Shown: positions 26,961 to 37,101 of the stretch, piece by piece
How the letters are laid out: the number at the start of each line of letters is the position of its first letter
How positions within the stretch are numbered: position 1 is the first letter of the stretch
NCBI RefSeq assembly: GCF_012849095.1
Contig: NZ_CP051680.1
Location: 3,038,001-3,102,000, forward strand
DNA length: 64,000 nt
Reading direction: 5' to 3'
From: Cohnella herbarum
GTDB taxonomy: Bacteria; Bacillota; Bacilli; Paenibacillales; Paenibacillaceae
Program-made: the position numbers and the translations under genes
The notes under the pieces: model-generated
Databases searched by the model: none
Seen by the model: only the letters and a program-made list of their open reading frames with translations
What the model was told of the DNA's origin: nothing

Positions 26961-27920
26961 ATGAAAAAGAGCGTTGTCATCATCGCGATAATAGGAGCCA
27001 TCATCATCGCCGGTTTGTGGTCACAAGTAAATGCGAACAAAACGCCCATTACGGAGCAGCCATCGAATATTCCGTCGAACGAGCCGGAGGTAACCCCGAC
27101 TCCTTCGCCCTCTAATACCGATAAACCGTCTAATGCAACCGAAACGCCCGAGCCGTCCGAGTCGACTAAACCATCTGCAACTAAACCGTCCGAACCCAAG
27201 CCTTCTCCTAAACCGACGGAAATAGTCGAACCGCCGCTTAAAGAAACGGAAATTTTCGCATTACTTGCGAACAGTTTGCCCGAATCGACGATCGAAAGCA
27301 ACAAAGACGGCCTTGCCGTCGTTACAAATACGAACAGCCTGTATATTCTTGTAAACAAAAAGCGCAATTTGCCTTCCGATTACGTTCCTAATGATTTGAT
27401 CGTCCCGGATGTCCCGTTCTCTTTCTCGGGAAATTCTCCGAAAAAACAAATGCGCAAAGAGGCCGCCAACGCCTTGGAGTCGCTATTCGAAGCAGCCGAG
27501 GACGACGGCATATCGCTAAAAGCCGTATCCGGATATCGTTCATACGCCACTCAGAAGGGAATTTTCGACAATAACGCCAAAAACAAGGGCGAAGAAGTCG
27601 CGAACCGTACGAGCGCCCGCCCCGGTCAAAGCGAACATCAAACCGGACTGGCCATGGATATATCGAGCGCTAGCGTCGGATACGCGCTGGAAGAAAGCTT
27701 CGGCGAGACGAAGGAAGGGAAATGGCTGGCCAAACATGCCGTCGACCATGGGTTTATTATCCGATTCCTGAAGGGTAAAGAATCGATAACCGGATATTCC
27801 TACGAGCCTTGGCACGTTCGTTATGTTGGAAAAGATGTCGCTAAGGACATAACTAAGAAGAACGTGACGTTCGAGCAATACTTGGAAGACGTCGCCGCAG
27901 CCGTTAATCAGAAAGCATAA
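26961..27920 (+). CDS. VanY/LdcB-type D-alanyl-D-alanine carboxypeptidase (peptidase M15B)
   Basis: A 319-residue exported protein. An N-terminal membrane anchor (about 4-22) is followed by a Pro/Ser/Thr/Glu-rich linker (28-92) and the M15 domain (about 130-300). Zinc motifs are SEHQTGLAMD (His226, Asp233) and EPWHVRYVG (Glu282, His285). It trims the last D-Ala from peptidoglycan stem peptides. AAGGAGAG precedes ATG 26961. The next three genes (regulator, kinase, lipoprotein) follow closely, so this enzyme is probably tied to an envelope-sensing circuit. Confidence 0.92.
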   Translation: MKKSVVIIAIIGAIIIAGLWSQVNANKTPITEQPSNIPSNEPEVTPTPSPSNTDKPSNATETPEPSESTKPSATKPSEPKPSPKPTEIVEPPLKETEIFALLANSLPESTIESNKDGLAVVTNTNSLYILVNKKRNLPSDYVPNDLIVPDVPFSFSGNSPKKQMRKEAANALESLFEAAEDDGISLKAVSGYRSYATQKGIFDNNAKNKGEEVANRTSARPGQSEHQTGLAMDISSASVGYALEESFGETKEGKWLAKHAVDHGFIIRFLKGKESITGYSYEPWHVRYVGKDVAKDITKKNVTFEQYLEDVAAAVNQKA

Positions 27921-27941
27921 TCCAAAACATCGGGTGACTGA

Positions 27942-28625
27942 ATGAACAAACGCATACTCATTGCCGACGACGAGCCCGGAATCGCAAACCCGATCTCCTA
28001 TGCCTTCCTTAAGGAAGGCTACGAAGTGGAAACCGTTTACGACGGACAAGCCGCTTTGGACAAAGCGCTCAGCTTTAAGCCGCATGTCATCGTGCTGGAT
28101 GTCATGATGCCTAAGCTTAACGGATACGAGGTTTGCCGCAAGCTGAACGACCGATCCAACATGGGCATCATCCTGCTCACCGTCAAGAACGATATCGTAG
28201 ATAAAATCGTCGGCCTCGAAATGGGCGCTGACGATTATATGACCAAGCCCTTTGACCTGCGCGAACTTCTGGCAAGGGTCAAAGCGCTTGTCCGTCGTCT
28301 GGAGAAAAAAGAACCCGACGCCGAAACGATTGCCGTTGGCCAGTTAGCGGTTCATCTGAAGCAGCGAACGGTGTTCGTGGAAGACGCGCAAGTGGATTTG
28401 ACGCCGAAGGAATTCGATTTGCTCGTCCTTCTGCTCTTGCACCCGGAACGGGTATATACCCGCGACGAACTGCTCGATGCCGTATGGGGCATGGAGTACG
28501 CGGCGGGCACTAGAACCGTCGACATTCATATGCAGAGGTTACGCAAGAAACTGGGCGATTCCGGCCAACGTTTGCTTCACACCGTATTCGGCGTCGGGTA
28601 TAAATCGGTCGGTCTCGAACCATGA
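27942..28625 (+). CDS. OmpR-family response regulator
   Basis: A 227-residue protein with a receiver domain (1-115; acidic pocket DDE, phospho-acceptor Asp53, Lys102 in TKPFD) and an OmpR-type winged helix (about 130-225; RTVDIHMQRLRKKLG is the recognition region). Gap to the upstream carboxypeptidase gene is 21 bp; its end overlaps the kinase start by 4 bases. Confidence 0.95.
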   Translation: MNKRILIADDEPGIANPISYAFLKEGYEVETVYDGQAALDKALSFKPHVIVLDVMMPKLNGYEVCRKLNDRSNMGIILLTVKNDIVDKIVGLEMGADDYMTKPFDLRELLARVKALVRRLEKKEPDAETIAVGQLAVHLKQRTVFVEDAQVDLTPKEFDLLVLLLLHPERVYTRDELLDAVWGMEYAAGTRTVDIHMQRLRKKLGDSGQRLLHTVFGVGYKSVGLEP

Positions 28626-30106
28626 AATCGATCAGCATCAAGATCAAATTCAGCCTCTTTCTCGCCGTTCTCTTGTTTCTCACTGTCTTGGTTCTGAGCA
28701 TATTCGTCCTTAAGGGAATTAAGGATCACCAGCAGCTCAGAATCGAACGAGAGCTATTGCAACAAACCAGAATCGCCAACCTAAGCATAAAACAAGCCTA
28801 TCTAACTTCGCCGCCCATTGACGCGCAGAGGTTCCTGCAAGCTCGCGGCCAGCAATTCGCCATGGATTTGGCCGTATACACCGGGTTACACGTCGTATTG
28901 TACGATAGCGATGGCAAGAAGGTCGGGGATTCCGTCCCCCTCAGTTCGTCTTACGAAGTGAACAATGCATTATCTTTCGCGCTGCAAGGGAAAATCGCCT
29001 ACCAGTATGAAGAGCAGTCTCTGCTTTATCTGACTCCCATGCAAGGGCCCGGAGAGCAGATGGGCGTCATTCAATTTCAATATTCATTGCTGAACGACAT
29101 TCGATTCTACGACACGATCTTGGGTCTTTTCCAATTCACGGGCGCGGCCGTTCTTGCCATCAGCTTCATTCTCGGTTATCTCTATTTCAAGCGAGCGGGA
29201 TCGGCGATCGTTACGCTTAATCATGCTGCGGAACGTATTCGCAAAGGGCAGTTTTTGCAGGTCTCCCCGATTAAGAGAAACGATGAGCTCGGTCAGCTAA
29301 GTCAGAGCATCACCTACATGAGTAAAGAAATTCAGAACAGCATGGCGACTATGAAGGCGGAAGAGAAGAAGCTGCGTTTAGCCGTCGACAAGTTGCAGAA
29401 GCTCGAACAACAGCAAAGACAATTCATCGGGAATATCAGCCACGAATTCAAGACTCCGCTCACCTCCATTAAAGCCTATTCCGAGCTCATGGAGATTTAT
29501 CCGGACGACGGCGCATTGCAAGAGGATGCGGTCTATCACATTCGGCTTGAAACGGATCGGCTCACGGATATGGTGGAGAAAATCTTGCGGCTTGCCGCCC
29601 TGGAAAAATACGATTTCGAATTCCAAGCGGAGCAAGTTCAAGTTCGGGAACTGCTAGCGGATCTAGTCGGGCGGATGAAAGCGAAAGCGGAACGATTCGG
29701 CGTTACCCTCGTTTCGCGGCTTAATGACGTCACCATATGGGCGGATCGCGAGAGCATGGTGCACATCCTCGTTAATCTGCTCGATAATGCGATTAAATAC
29801 AACCTCTCCGGAGGATATGTTTACATTAGCAACCGAATCGAAGTAAATAAGGCCGTCATCGAGATCGAGGATACGGGCATCGGCATACCCGAGGAATTCC
29901 GAACCAAAATATTCGAGCCTTTCTACACGGTCAACAAAGACCGGTCAAGAGAAAGCGGAGGAACCGGACTCGGGCTCGCGCTCGTTAAGCAATTGGTCGA
30001 AAAACATAATGGGACAATCGAGCTAATATCGAGCGAAACCGGTTCGTCTTTCCGATTAGCGTTCCCCCTTTTCCATTCGCAACGTAACGAGGAGGAGCAT
30101 CTATGA
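28622..30106 (+). CDS. Membrane sensor histidine kinase
   Basis: A 494-residue kinase. Membrane helices are at about 10-33 and 168-190, flanking an extracellular sensor of about 130 residues. A HAMP segment follows (about 191-245), then HisKA with phospho-acceptor His274 in NISHEFKTPL, and a HATPase domain with LLDNAIKYN, DTGIGIP and GGTGLGLALV. The start overlaps the response regulator and the stop overlaps the lipoprotein start (ATGA), so all are coupled. The extracellular ligand is unknown. Confidence 0.95.
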   Translation: MKSISIKIKFSLFLAVLLFLTVLVLSIFVLKGIKDHQQLRIERELLQQTRIANLSIKQAYLTSPPIDAQRFLQARGQQFAMDLAVYTGLHVVLYDSDGKKVGDSVPLSSSYEVNNALSFALQGKIAYQYEEQSLLYLTPMQGPGEQMGVIQFQYSLLNDIRFYDTILGLFQFTGAAVLAISFILGYLYFKRAGSAIVTLNHAAERIRKGQFLQVSPIKRNDELGQLSQSITYMSKEIQNSMATMKAEEKKLRLAVDKLQKLEQQQRQFIGNISHEFKTPLTSIKAYSELMEIYPDDGALQEDAVYHIRLETDRLTDMVEKILRLAALEKYDFEFQAEQVQVRELLADLVGRMKAKAERFGVTLVSRLNDVTIWADRESMVHILVNLLDNAIKYNLSGGYVYISNRIEVNKAVIEIEDTGIGIPEEFRTKIFEPFYTVNKDRSRESGGTGLGLALVKQLVEKHNGTIELISSETGSSFRLAFPLFHSQRNEEEHL

Positions 30107-31281
30107 GATCTTATTCTCGCAAAACCCGGCACTCCCGAGGAGCACCTAAGCGCCGCTTGCTATCCTCAATCCTTACGAGGATAACGACGGGAGCAATATG
30201 CGCTTCTATGCTCGTGCTGGTCGGCTGTCAGCAGCAACAAACCTCCGACAGAGACACTGTGCAAATCGCCGGCAAAGCGATTACCGTCCTGGACAATCCG
30301 GAGTTGACCTCCTACGACAAGTCGGAGACCAATACTTTAGTTCGTTTAGTCGATGTTCGAGGATTGGACTGGCTCAGCGAAGAGCAAATCATTATCGACC
30401 GGGAAAATCGCGATTTCAAACCGGAGCACATCGAAGGTTCGGATTGGTATCCTCACAATCTTTACGTCCATACCTTGTCCACGGCTGCTCAAGTCCCTCT
30501 TCTTCCTGCCAACGAGAATCAAGGATTCGCCTTGGCAAGTCCCGACAGAACCCGGATTTTCTACAAAACGTTCTCCTTGCAGAGCAACACCGGTCAAGGC
30601 CATTTTCTTGATCTCGCAACCGGCAAAACCGCTTCTTTCACGGAAGCGGATGCGATGGATAATCAAAATGGGCGTTGGATGGATAACGAATCCGTCGTAT
30701 TCGCTACGATCGACGGAAAAGCGTACGTAGCGGATGTAGGTAACGATAGGCCTCGCTTGGTTGCGGACACCGCCATTCCGTTCCCCAACAATGTTGCCTT
30801 CTTGAACGAAAGGGTTTATTTCACGTCTCTGAAAGGCACATTGCTCACCAGCCCGCAAGAAAATACGGTCGTTACCGCACAATTCACCAACGTGATTTGG
30901 ATGGTGCCTTCCCCCGACGAACAGCGTCTGGCTATCGTCCGCAAACTAAGCAACGGCGGCGAAATGGAGCTTATCATTACGGATCTTGAAGGAAATGTTC
31001 TCCAAGCGATCGCGCAAGACTCCCAGATTTACGGAACCGCATGGTCCCCGGACGGAAAAAAACTCGCCTACGCGGGCATTACGCCAAGCGGTACGGTCCG
31101 CGGAGTATACGTTGCCGATACTTCGACCGGCTTATCCAACACGTTATCCTTGGACGTCAAATTTATCGCGGATCCTCTACGCTGGAATCCCTCCAGCAAT
31201 CGTCTCATGGTAACCTCCACGCAGCCCGATGAACAAAAAAACCGAAATCAATTTATAACCTATCTCGTCAGAATCAGTTAA
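30103..31281 (+). CDS. Lipoprotein with TolB/WD40-like beta-propeller repeats
   Basis: A 392-residue protein with a long basic N terminus (KRRLLSSILTR) and a lipobox LVLVGC (Cys about 42). Repeats such as DWLSEEQIIIDRENR, FALASPDRTRIFYKTF, WMDNESVVFATIDGK, MVPSPDEQRLAIVRKL and TAWSPDGKKLAYAGITPSG have the S/P-D-G-x-x-L/I-A/V-Y pattern of six- or seven-bladed propellers. It is probably anchored outside the membrane and may be the accessory sensor or client of the adjacent kinase (inference). Confidence 0.75.
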   Translation: MRSYSRKTRHSRGAPKRRLLSSILTRITTGAICASMLVLVGCQQQQTSDRDTVQIAGKAITVLDNPELTSYDKSETNTLVRLVDVRGLDWLSEEQIIIDRENRDFKPEHIEGSDWYPHNLYVHTLSTAAQVPLLPANENQGFALASPDRTRIFYKTFSLQSNTGQGHFLDLATGKTASFTEADAMDNQNGRWMDNESVVFATIDGKAYVADVGNDRPRLVADTAIPFPNNVAFLNERVYFTSLKGTLLTSPQENTVVTAQFTNVIWMVPSPDEQRLAIVRKLSNGGEMELIITDLEGNVLQAIAQDSQIYGTAWSPDGKKLAYAGITPSGTVRGVYVADTSTGLSNTLSLDVKFIADPLRWNPSSNRLMVTSTQPDEQKNRNQFITYLVRIS

Positions 31282-31321
31282 TATAGAGGTTACATTATGA
31301 CTGGATAGGGGAAGACGACAG

Positions 31322-32884
31322 ATGAAACCGATCCGCGTGTTGATTTTGGATGACGAAATATTGGCTATCGAACATATTCGAAGCTTGGTGCCTTGGGAGG
31401 AATTGGGGTTTGAGATTAGCTGCGTAGCTACCCATCCCCTCAAGGCGTTATCTCTCGTAGAGCAGTTCCGCCCTCAACTGATTATCGTCGATATCAAAAT
31501 GCCCGTCATGGACGGGCTTGAATTTTGCAAACGCGTCCTAGCCACCGCGGCCGAACACCATAAACCCCAAATCGTTTTATTATCCTCCTACAAAGAATTC
31601 GATTACGCGAAGGAAGCTATACAACTCGGCTTGTCCAACTACTGGATTAAACATGAATTGCAGACCGATTACTTAACTCGCGAGTTGACGTTACTCAAGG
31701 AAGTAATCGAGGGCGACTTGCAAAAGCAAGCCGCTTCGCGCAGATCGTTGCTCGGAGAGTTGTTAAGCGGTAGGCCGGTCACGCAAGAGCAGTGGCAGTC
31801 GGTAGCCGAAGCTTACTCGGAGTCAGACTTCTTTCAGTTGGTCTTAGTTCAACAAGATCGGCCATTCCCCCTCTTAACCGCGATGTCGAATATCGGCTCT
31901 CCGATCCCGCCGGCGTTCGAACCGGTGCAGGTCGAACTCGAGGACGAGTCGTTGCTCGCGTCGATCCCTATTCGCAAGTCCCAATTCGCATTTTTATTTA
32001 TCGCCCCAGGGATTCGAAGCGAACATAAGCTGTGGGACCGAGCCCACGAGAATGCCATGCTGGCTCGACGCACGGTCGAGGATCAAGCCGGCGGAACGGC
32101 ATCCGTCGTTGTCTCCCACGATATATCCGATTGGAGGAGCATTCCAAGCCACTTTCACGAAGCTAACGTTTGGTTATCCTGTTCCGTATTTTACGGTCCA
32201 CGGTTTCTCTATCGCTTACAGGATCGGCAAAACTACAAACCGATCCGGTTCATCGCGGATCAAGCGATGAAGGTCATTACCGAAAAAATGAAAACGTTTC
32301 AATTCGAAGAAATCCCCTCTCTGCTCTCAAGTCTATTTTCCGAAGCTTTGGCTGCTAAAGATCTGATAGGCTTTACCGACATGTGCAAGCAACTTGTTTC
32401 CTTACTCGAACAAAGCAGAGAAACGTTAAACTTGCCTTCGTTGGAGCAGTTATGGATGAGGAATGAAATCGACGCCTCGTTATGGACCTCCTTGGACGGC
32501 ATCCAAGATTGGTTTATCGCCGAATACCGCTTTTTATCGAAGTCATCCGTTTCTTTCGGCACGTATTCCAGAAAAGTGATTCAAGCTCTAGAGTATATCC
32601 GCAAAAACTTTTCCGAGGACGTCGGAGCTCAAGAAATCGCCGATCACATCGGCATCAGCCGCGATCACCTGCGTCACCTGTTCAAGGAAGAAACCGGGCA
32701 AACGGTATTGGACGCTCTGACGGCCGTTCGGATCGATCAATCTAAAGCGATGCTGGAAGAGGGAAAATACAAAATATACGAGATCGCGGAGCTCGTAGGC
32801 TATCGGAACAGCCAATACTTCAGCCAAGTATTCCGCAAATCGACGGGAATGACTCCGCTCGAGTACGTGGAAAGGAAACGGTGA
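31322..32884 (+). CDS. YesN-type response regulator with AraC DNA-binding domain
   Basis: A 520-residue protein. The receiver domain (1-120) has the DDE pocket at 10-12 and Asp57 as phospho-acceptor. A long middle region (about 130-410) of unknown fold follows, then two AraC-type helix-turn-helix motifs in the last 100 residues (VGAQEIADHIGISRDHLRHL and YKIYEIAELVGYRNSQYFSQ). It is 7 bp upstream of the YesM-type kinase gene. Such pairs normally activate an adjacent sugar ABC importer, here 34746-37901. Confidence 0.93.
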   Translation: MKPIRVLILDDEILAIEHIRSLVPWEELGFEISCVATHPLKALSLVEQFRPQLIIVDIKMPVMDGLEFCKRVLATAAEHHKPQIVLLSSYKEFDYAKEAIQLGLSNYWIKHELQTDYLTRELTLLKEVIEGDLQKQAASRRSLLGELLSGRPVTQEQWQSVAEAYSESDFFQLVLVQQDRPFPLLTAMSNIGSPIPPAFEPVQVELEDESLLASIPIRKSQFAFLFIAPGIRSEHKLWDRAHENAMLARRTVEDQAGGTASVVVSHDISDWRSIPSHFHEANVWLSCSVFYGPRFLYRLQDRQNYKPIRFIADQAMKVITEKMKTFQFEEIPSLLSSLFSEALAAKDLIGFTDMCKQLVSLLEQSRETLNLPSLEQLWMRNEIDASLWTSLDGIQDWFIAEYRFLSKSSVSFGTYSRKVIQALEYIRKNFSEDVGAQEIADHIGISRDHLRHLFKEETGQTVLDALTAVRIDQSKAMLEEGKYKIYEIAELVGYRNSQYFSQVFRKSTGMTPLEYVERKR

Positions 32885-32891
32885 GCAAGCG

Positions 32892-34628
32892 ATGCGCATG
32901 AAAATCAGATCGAAAATCATCGCCAGCACGGCGCTCGTCGTATCCGTCACTTTAATGCTTAGCGGATTTTTTATTTACGATTACGCCAAGAACATCATCC
33001 GGGAGCAATCGATCAAGGACAGCCGGACGAAGCTGGCGCAAATCTCCTTCCAGCTCAAGAAAGTTCAGGAGCAGGTAACGAAAACGGCGGAATACATCGT
33101 ATCGGACGAGGAAATCGGTTCGCTCGTCTACGCGCCTCCAAGCCCTTCGTTGGAGGAGAATTATTTTCGCAAGCAAGCCGTACAGGAGAAGCTCAAACGG
33201 TTCGCCGCTTTGAACCATTACGTCCAGAACATTATTATCGTAAGGCCGGACCAAGAAACCTTCTCCAACAATAGCGGCTACGAGGATTATTTCGCCGAAT
33301 ACTTGAAGCAGCATTGGTTCGTGGATCGGATCGAAGATCGCAGCGGCTTCTCTGCGCCTCATCAATTTTTCTATATCGGAAGCAACCGCCAAGTATTCAG
33401 TTATATTCTAAAATACCGCCCGATCGGGGATAACGTTTCTCCTTACAGCTATTTGGTATTGGATGTCGCCTACTCGGAAATCGACAATGCGTTCCTGCAA
33501 AGCGCCGGCGACTTCGAACAAATCAGACTGACCACGGGATCGGGCAAATTGTTATACGAAAGCCATTCCGGTCTCTCCTCGGATGACCATGCATTTATGA
33601 ATACCGTGTCCTTGTCGGAAAGGAACTTCAGGGAGGATGCTAAAAGGATCGCGTTAACCGACTCTTCCATGAATCAAGGCTGGAATCAAGTCGCGTTATT
33701 GTCGAAAGACAGGCTGTTCGAGAAAATCAATCGCGTTTTCTATTTTTACATTCTGATCATCCTATCCGCCATCGGACTTAGCTTGGTCGTTATGCTGCCG
33801 ATCATTCTAAGCTTAACGAAGCCGCTTTCCCGGTTGACCCAAGCGATGAAACGGGTGGCCGTAGGGGATTTGAACACGAGCGTATCCATTCATAGCGGAG
33901 ACGAGTTGGAAATCCTCGGGACAGGCTTTAACCGAATGGTTCACGACTTGAAATCTCATATCGAATCCTCTATTCGAGACCAAGACATGAGACGCAAAAT
34001 GCAAATCGACCTGTTGATGGCGCAAATCAATCCCCATTTTCTGTACAACACGCTGAATACGGTTATTTACTTGTGCCATGCGGGTCGGAACGTTCAAGCC
34101 GCCGAGATGACCCAAGCTTTAATCGCTATTCTTCAGGATACGATCAAAACCGGGGACGGGGCCGAATTCGCGACGCTTAAGGAAGAACGCCGAATCGTGG
34201 ATAAATACGCGATCATCCAACAAACCCGCTATCCGGATCGCTTTTGCATAGAGTGGCAAGCGGATGAACAGTTATGGGATTCCCAAGTTCCGCGGATGCT
34301 TCTTCAGCCTCTTGTCGAAAACGCCATTATGCACGGGTTATTTCCTTCCGATCGTGAAGACGGACGAATTACGATCAGAGCTTATGAAGCTCATAACCAA
34401 ATCGTATTGGAAGTCGAAGACAATGGAGTCGGCATAGTTGAAAATAGCGATCCGGGAATACCCGACTTATCGCTTTCCGTTCCCGAAAGAACCCGCGGTA
34501 TCGGACTAGGCAATATCCGGGAACGTATTCAATTCCACTACGGCTCGTCATTCGGCGTCGAAATCGACCGCCCTGATGGACAAGGTACGCTCATTCGGAT
34601 AAGGCTGCCGTTAAAATCGATCGATTAA
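32892..34628 (+). CDS. YesM-type sensor histidine kinase
   Basis: A 578-residue kinase. One helix at about 10-30 and one at 283-308 flank a large extracellular sensor domain. A HAMP domain follows (about 308-358), then the His_kinase domain with His382 in AQINPHFLYNTLNT. The C-terminal ATPase has LVENAIMHGL, VEDNGVGI and GIGLGNIRERI. It probably senses an extracellular saccharide, directly or through the solute-binding protein, and phosphorylates the adjacent YesN-type regulator. Confidence 0.94.
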   Translation: MRMKIRSKIIASTALVVSVTLMLSGFFIYDYAKNIIREQSIKDSRTKLAQISFQLKKVQEQVTKTAEYIVSDEEIGSLVYAPPSPSLEENYFRKQAVQEKLKRFAALNHYVQNIIIVRPDQETFSNNSGYEDYFAEYLKQHWFVDRIEDRSGFSAPHQFFYIGSNRQVFSYILKYRPIGDNVSPYSYLVLDVAYSEIDNAFLQSAGDFEQIRLTTGSGKLLYESHSGLSSDDHAFMNTVSLSERNFREDAKRIALTDSSMNQGWNQVALLSKDRLFEKINRVFYFYILIILSAIGLSLVVMLPIILSLTKPLSRLTQAMKRVAVGDLNTSVSIHSGDELEILGTGFNRMVHDLKSHIESSIRDQDMRRKMQIDLLMAQINPHFLYNTLNTVIYLCHAGRNVQAAEMTQALIAILQDTIKTGDGAEFATLKEERRIVDKYAIIQQTRYPDRFCIEWQADEQLWDSQVPRMLLQPLVENAIMHGLFPSDREDGRITIRAYEAHNQIVLEVEDNGVGIVENSDPGIPDLSLSVPERTRGIGLGNIRERIQFHYGSSFGVEIDRPDGQGTLIRIRLPLKSID

Positions 34629-34745
34629 CCGGATCGCCGGATTTTATACAAAATAACCGTTTACCCTCGTTTTCCCGTTTAACCCTCGCTGTTAACATGA
34701 ACAAGGTAAGCGTTTTCCACAAGATATACAGGAGGGGTTACTAGA

Positions 34746-36122
34746 ATGAAGACAATCGGACTCAAGAAACGGGCGACCCTGCTCGCCTCGCTATCCTTGC
34801 TAGCCGTCTCGCTGGCAGCGTGCGGCAGCAACAATAACAATGCAGCACCATCGGCAACGACAAGCGCAATCAGCTCAAGCCCTGAGGCTAGCCAAGCGGC
34901 TAGCGCCAACCCGAACGACCTTAGCGGCACCGTGAAAATCTGGGATTGGGACGAAACGTTCCAAAAAGGCATGATTCCCGAATTCAACAAAAAATACCCG
35001 AACATCAAAGTCGAAGTCACCGTCGTTAACCCGAACGATTACTTGCAGAAGCTGCAAAGCGGTATCGCTTCCGGCTCCGACGTTCCGGACATCATTCTTG
35101 GCGAATCCGCATACCGCGGCAAACTGTTCGATCTAGGCGTGCTCGATAACCTTGAGAACGCTCCTTACAACTTCGAAAAAAGCTCGGTGCTTGATTTTAC
35201 CGTTCCTTACCTGCAGAACCCCAAAGGCGAATTAATCGCCATCGACCAAGCGATTACGCCTGCCGGCTTCGCATACCGCCGCGACCTTGCTAAAGAATAT
35301 TGGGGAACGGACGATCCTGCCGAGCTCGAGAAGCTGATCTCCTCTTGGGATGCTTTTATCGCTAAAGGACAAGAGCTGAAAGAGAAAAGCGGGGGCAAAG
35401 TGCTGATGTTCCCGGGATTGGGCGATGCTTTTATCGTGCTTCGCGGACAAAACTTCAACTCCTACGTTAACGGAACCGAAGTAGACCTAACGACCAAACT
35501 TCAAAAACCGCTCGAAACGCTGTTCAAAATGAGAGACGCAGGCATTCTTGGCAAGAACGAGCTTTGGACTCCGGCATGGTCCGCGTCGATGGCGAAAGGC
35601 CAATTCATGTTCTACCCGATGGGACCTTGGGGACCGAAATGGCACATTTCCGCCAACGATCCGGAAGGCAGCGGCAAATGGGGGCTCGTGAAAGCGCCGG
35701 AAGGCGGATTTACGCGCGGCGGAACCGCGATCGGTATTTACAAAGACAGCAAAGTCAAAGAAGCTGCTTGGGCATTCATGCAATTCGCTTACTTGTCCGA
35801 TGAAGGCTCGGCTTATAATTTCAAAACGTTCGGCAACATGACGGGCTCCAAAGCGTTCTACGAGAACGAAAAAGCGCTGATTGAAGCTCCTGGAGCTTAC
35901 GATGAATTTTTCGGCGGACAAAACCTCGCGAAGTACTTCATCGAAAACATCGTTCCCGACATGAAGGGCGAAGCGCAATCCAAGTACGATTCCGTCGTAG
36001 ATAGCGTATTCAATGCGCTTTATCCATTGTGGACCAAGGACACTTCCATCACTGCGGACGCCGCTTTGCAGAAGTTCATCACGGAAGTGAAGAACAAAGC
36101 AACCGACGCCACCGTGAAATAA
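34746..36122 (+). CDS. Sugar ABC transporter solute-binding lipoprotein
   Basis: A 458-residue lipoprotein with signal ending LAAC (Cys26) and a Ser/Asn/Ala linker. The mature part is a family 1 solute-binding protein (GTVKIWDWDETFQKGMIPEF; later WAFMQFAYLSDEGSAYNF). GGAGGGG precedes ATG 34746. It follows the YesN/YesM genes by 117 bp and is upstream of two permeases. No ATPase gene is nearby; a shared MsmK-type ATPase is likely elsewhere. The sugar is unknown, but an oligosaccharide is typical. Confidence 0.93.
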   Translation: MKTIGLKKRATLLASLSLLAVSLAACGSNNNNAAPSATTSAISSSPEASQAASANPNDLSGTVKIWDWDETFQKGMIPEFNKKYPNIKVEVTVVNPNDYLQKLQSGIASGSDVPDIILGESAYRGKLFDLGVLDNLENAPYNFEKSSVLDFTVPYLQNPKGELIAIDQAITPAGFAYRRDLAKEYWGTDDPAELEKLISSWDAFIAKGQELKEKSGGKVLMFPGLGDAFIVLRGQNFNSYVNGTEVDLTTKLQKPLETLFKMRDAGILGKNELWTPAWSASMAKGQFMFYPMGPWGPKWHISANDPEGSGKWGLVKAPEGGFTRGGTAIGIYKDSKVKEAAWAFMQFAYLSDEGSAYNFKTFGNMTGSKAFYENEKALIEAPGAYDEFFGGQNLAKYFIENIVPDMKGEAQSKYDSVVDSVFNALYPLWTKDTSITADAALQKFITEVKNKATDATVK

Positions 36123-36147
36123 AAACTTGCATAAACGAGGGATGAAC

Positions 36148-37101
36148 GTGAATTCGGAACGCACACTTCAATCGTCTTCCGCCGCATCCCGCAAACGGAA
36201 ATGGGGGCCACGCATGTGGCCCTACCTTTTCGCTTTGCCTTTCATTCTTTCTTACGCGGCGTTCCAATTATACCCGGTACTCTATTCCTTTTACTTGAGC
36301 TTGAACGATTGGAACGGAATCGGCGAGAAAACCTTTGTCGGCTTACGCAACTATGTCGACTTGTTAACGAAAGATCCGTTGTTCTACAAATCGCTCTGGA
36401 ATACGCTGATCATGATGGCGATGTTCATACCGGTCACGCTGATTTTAGGCCTTCTTCTCGCCTACTGGACTTTTCAATTAACGAGAGGAAGAAAGTTTTT
36501 TCAAACGGTTAACGTTCTGCCTTACATTACGACACCGGTCGCCATCGGTTTTATTTTCTCGTACTTATTCGATTGGCAAACCGGCTTGATCAACCTCATC
36601 TTCGTGAAGCTAGGTTTAATGCAGGAAGGTTTTTATTGGCTCCAAGATCCTTGGACGTCGCGCGCGGTCATTGCCCTGATGGTCGTATGGCGCAATCTTG
36701 GCTATTTCATGGTAATTTTCATGGCAGGCATGACGGCTGTACCGCAAGACGTATACGAAGCGGCCAAAGTCGACGGCTCGACGGGATTCCATACTTTTCG
36801 TAACATCACGATGCCGTTGCTCAGAAACATCTCCGTTTTCTTGATCGTCACTTCAGTCATCAACGGCCTTCAATTGTTCGATGAACCTAAGCTGCTGTAC
36901 GGCGGTTGGTCGGGATCGGTGCAAGTCGGCGGACCGGACAATACGGCGCTTACTGTCATATGGAAATTCGTGGACGAATCGTTCATTTCCAATACGCGCT
37001 TCGGATATGCTTCGGCAATCGCTTATACTTTGTTCGTATTGATCGTCTTTTTCTCCGTCATCAGCTACCGCCTAAGCGCGCAAAAGGAGGATAAGCGATG
37101 A
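36148..37101 (+). CDS. Sugar ABC transporter permease (first)
   Basis: A 317-residue MalF/UgpA-type permease with six membrane helices and the EAA loop YEAAKVDGSTGFHTFRNITM. GTG 36148 is chosen because GAGGG lies 6 bases upstream; TTG 36127 and ATG 36142 are in frame but badly spaced. It is 25 bp after the binding-protein gene, and its end overlaps the next permease by 4 bases. Confidence 0.92.
   Translation: MNSERTLQSSSAASRKRKWGPRMWPYLFALPFILSYAAFQLYPVLYSFYLSLNDWNGIGEKTFVGLRNYVDLLTKDPLFYKSLWNTLIMMAMFIPVTLILGLLLAYWTFQLTRGRKFFQTVNVLPYITTPVAIGFIFSYLFDWQTGLINLIFVKLGLMQEGFYWLQDPWTSRAVIALMVVWRNLGYFMVIFMAGMTAVPQDVYEAAKVDGSTGFHTFRNITMPLLRNISVFLIVTSVINGLQLFDEPKLLYGGWSGSVQVGGPDNTALTVIWKFVDESFISNTRFGYASAIAYTLFVLIVFFSVISYRLSAQKEDKR

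Noticed and set aside
34629..34745. Possible riboswitch between the YesM gene and the sugar-binding protein gene
   Set aside because: No conserved riboswitch landmarks; only short AT-rich sequence and a ribosome site are seen.
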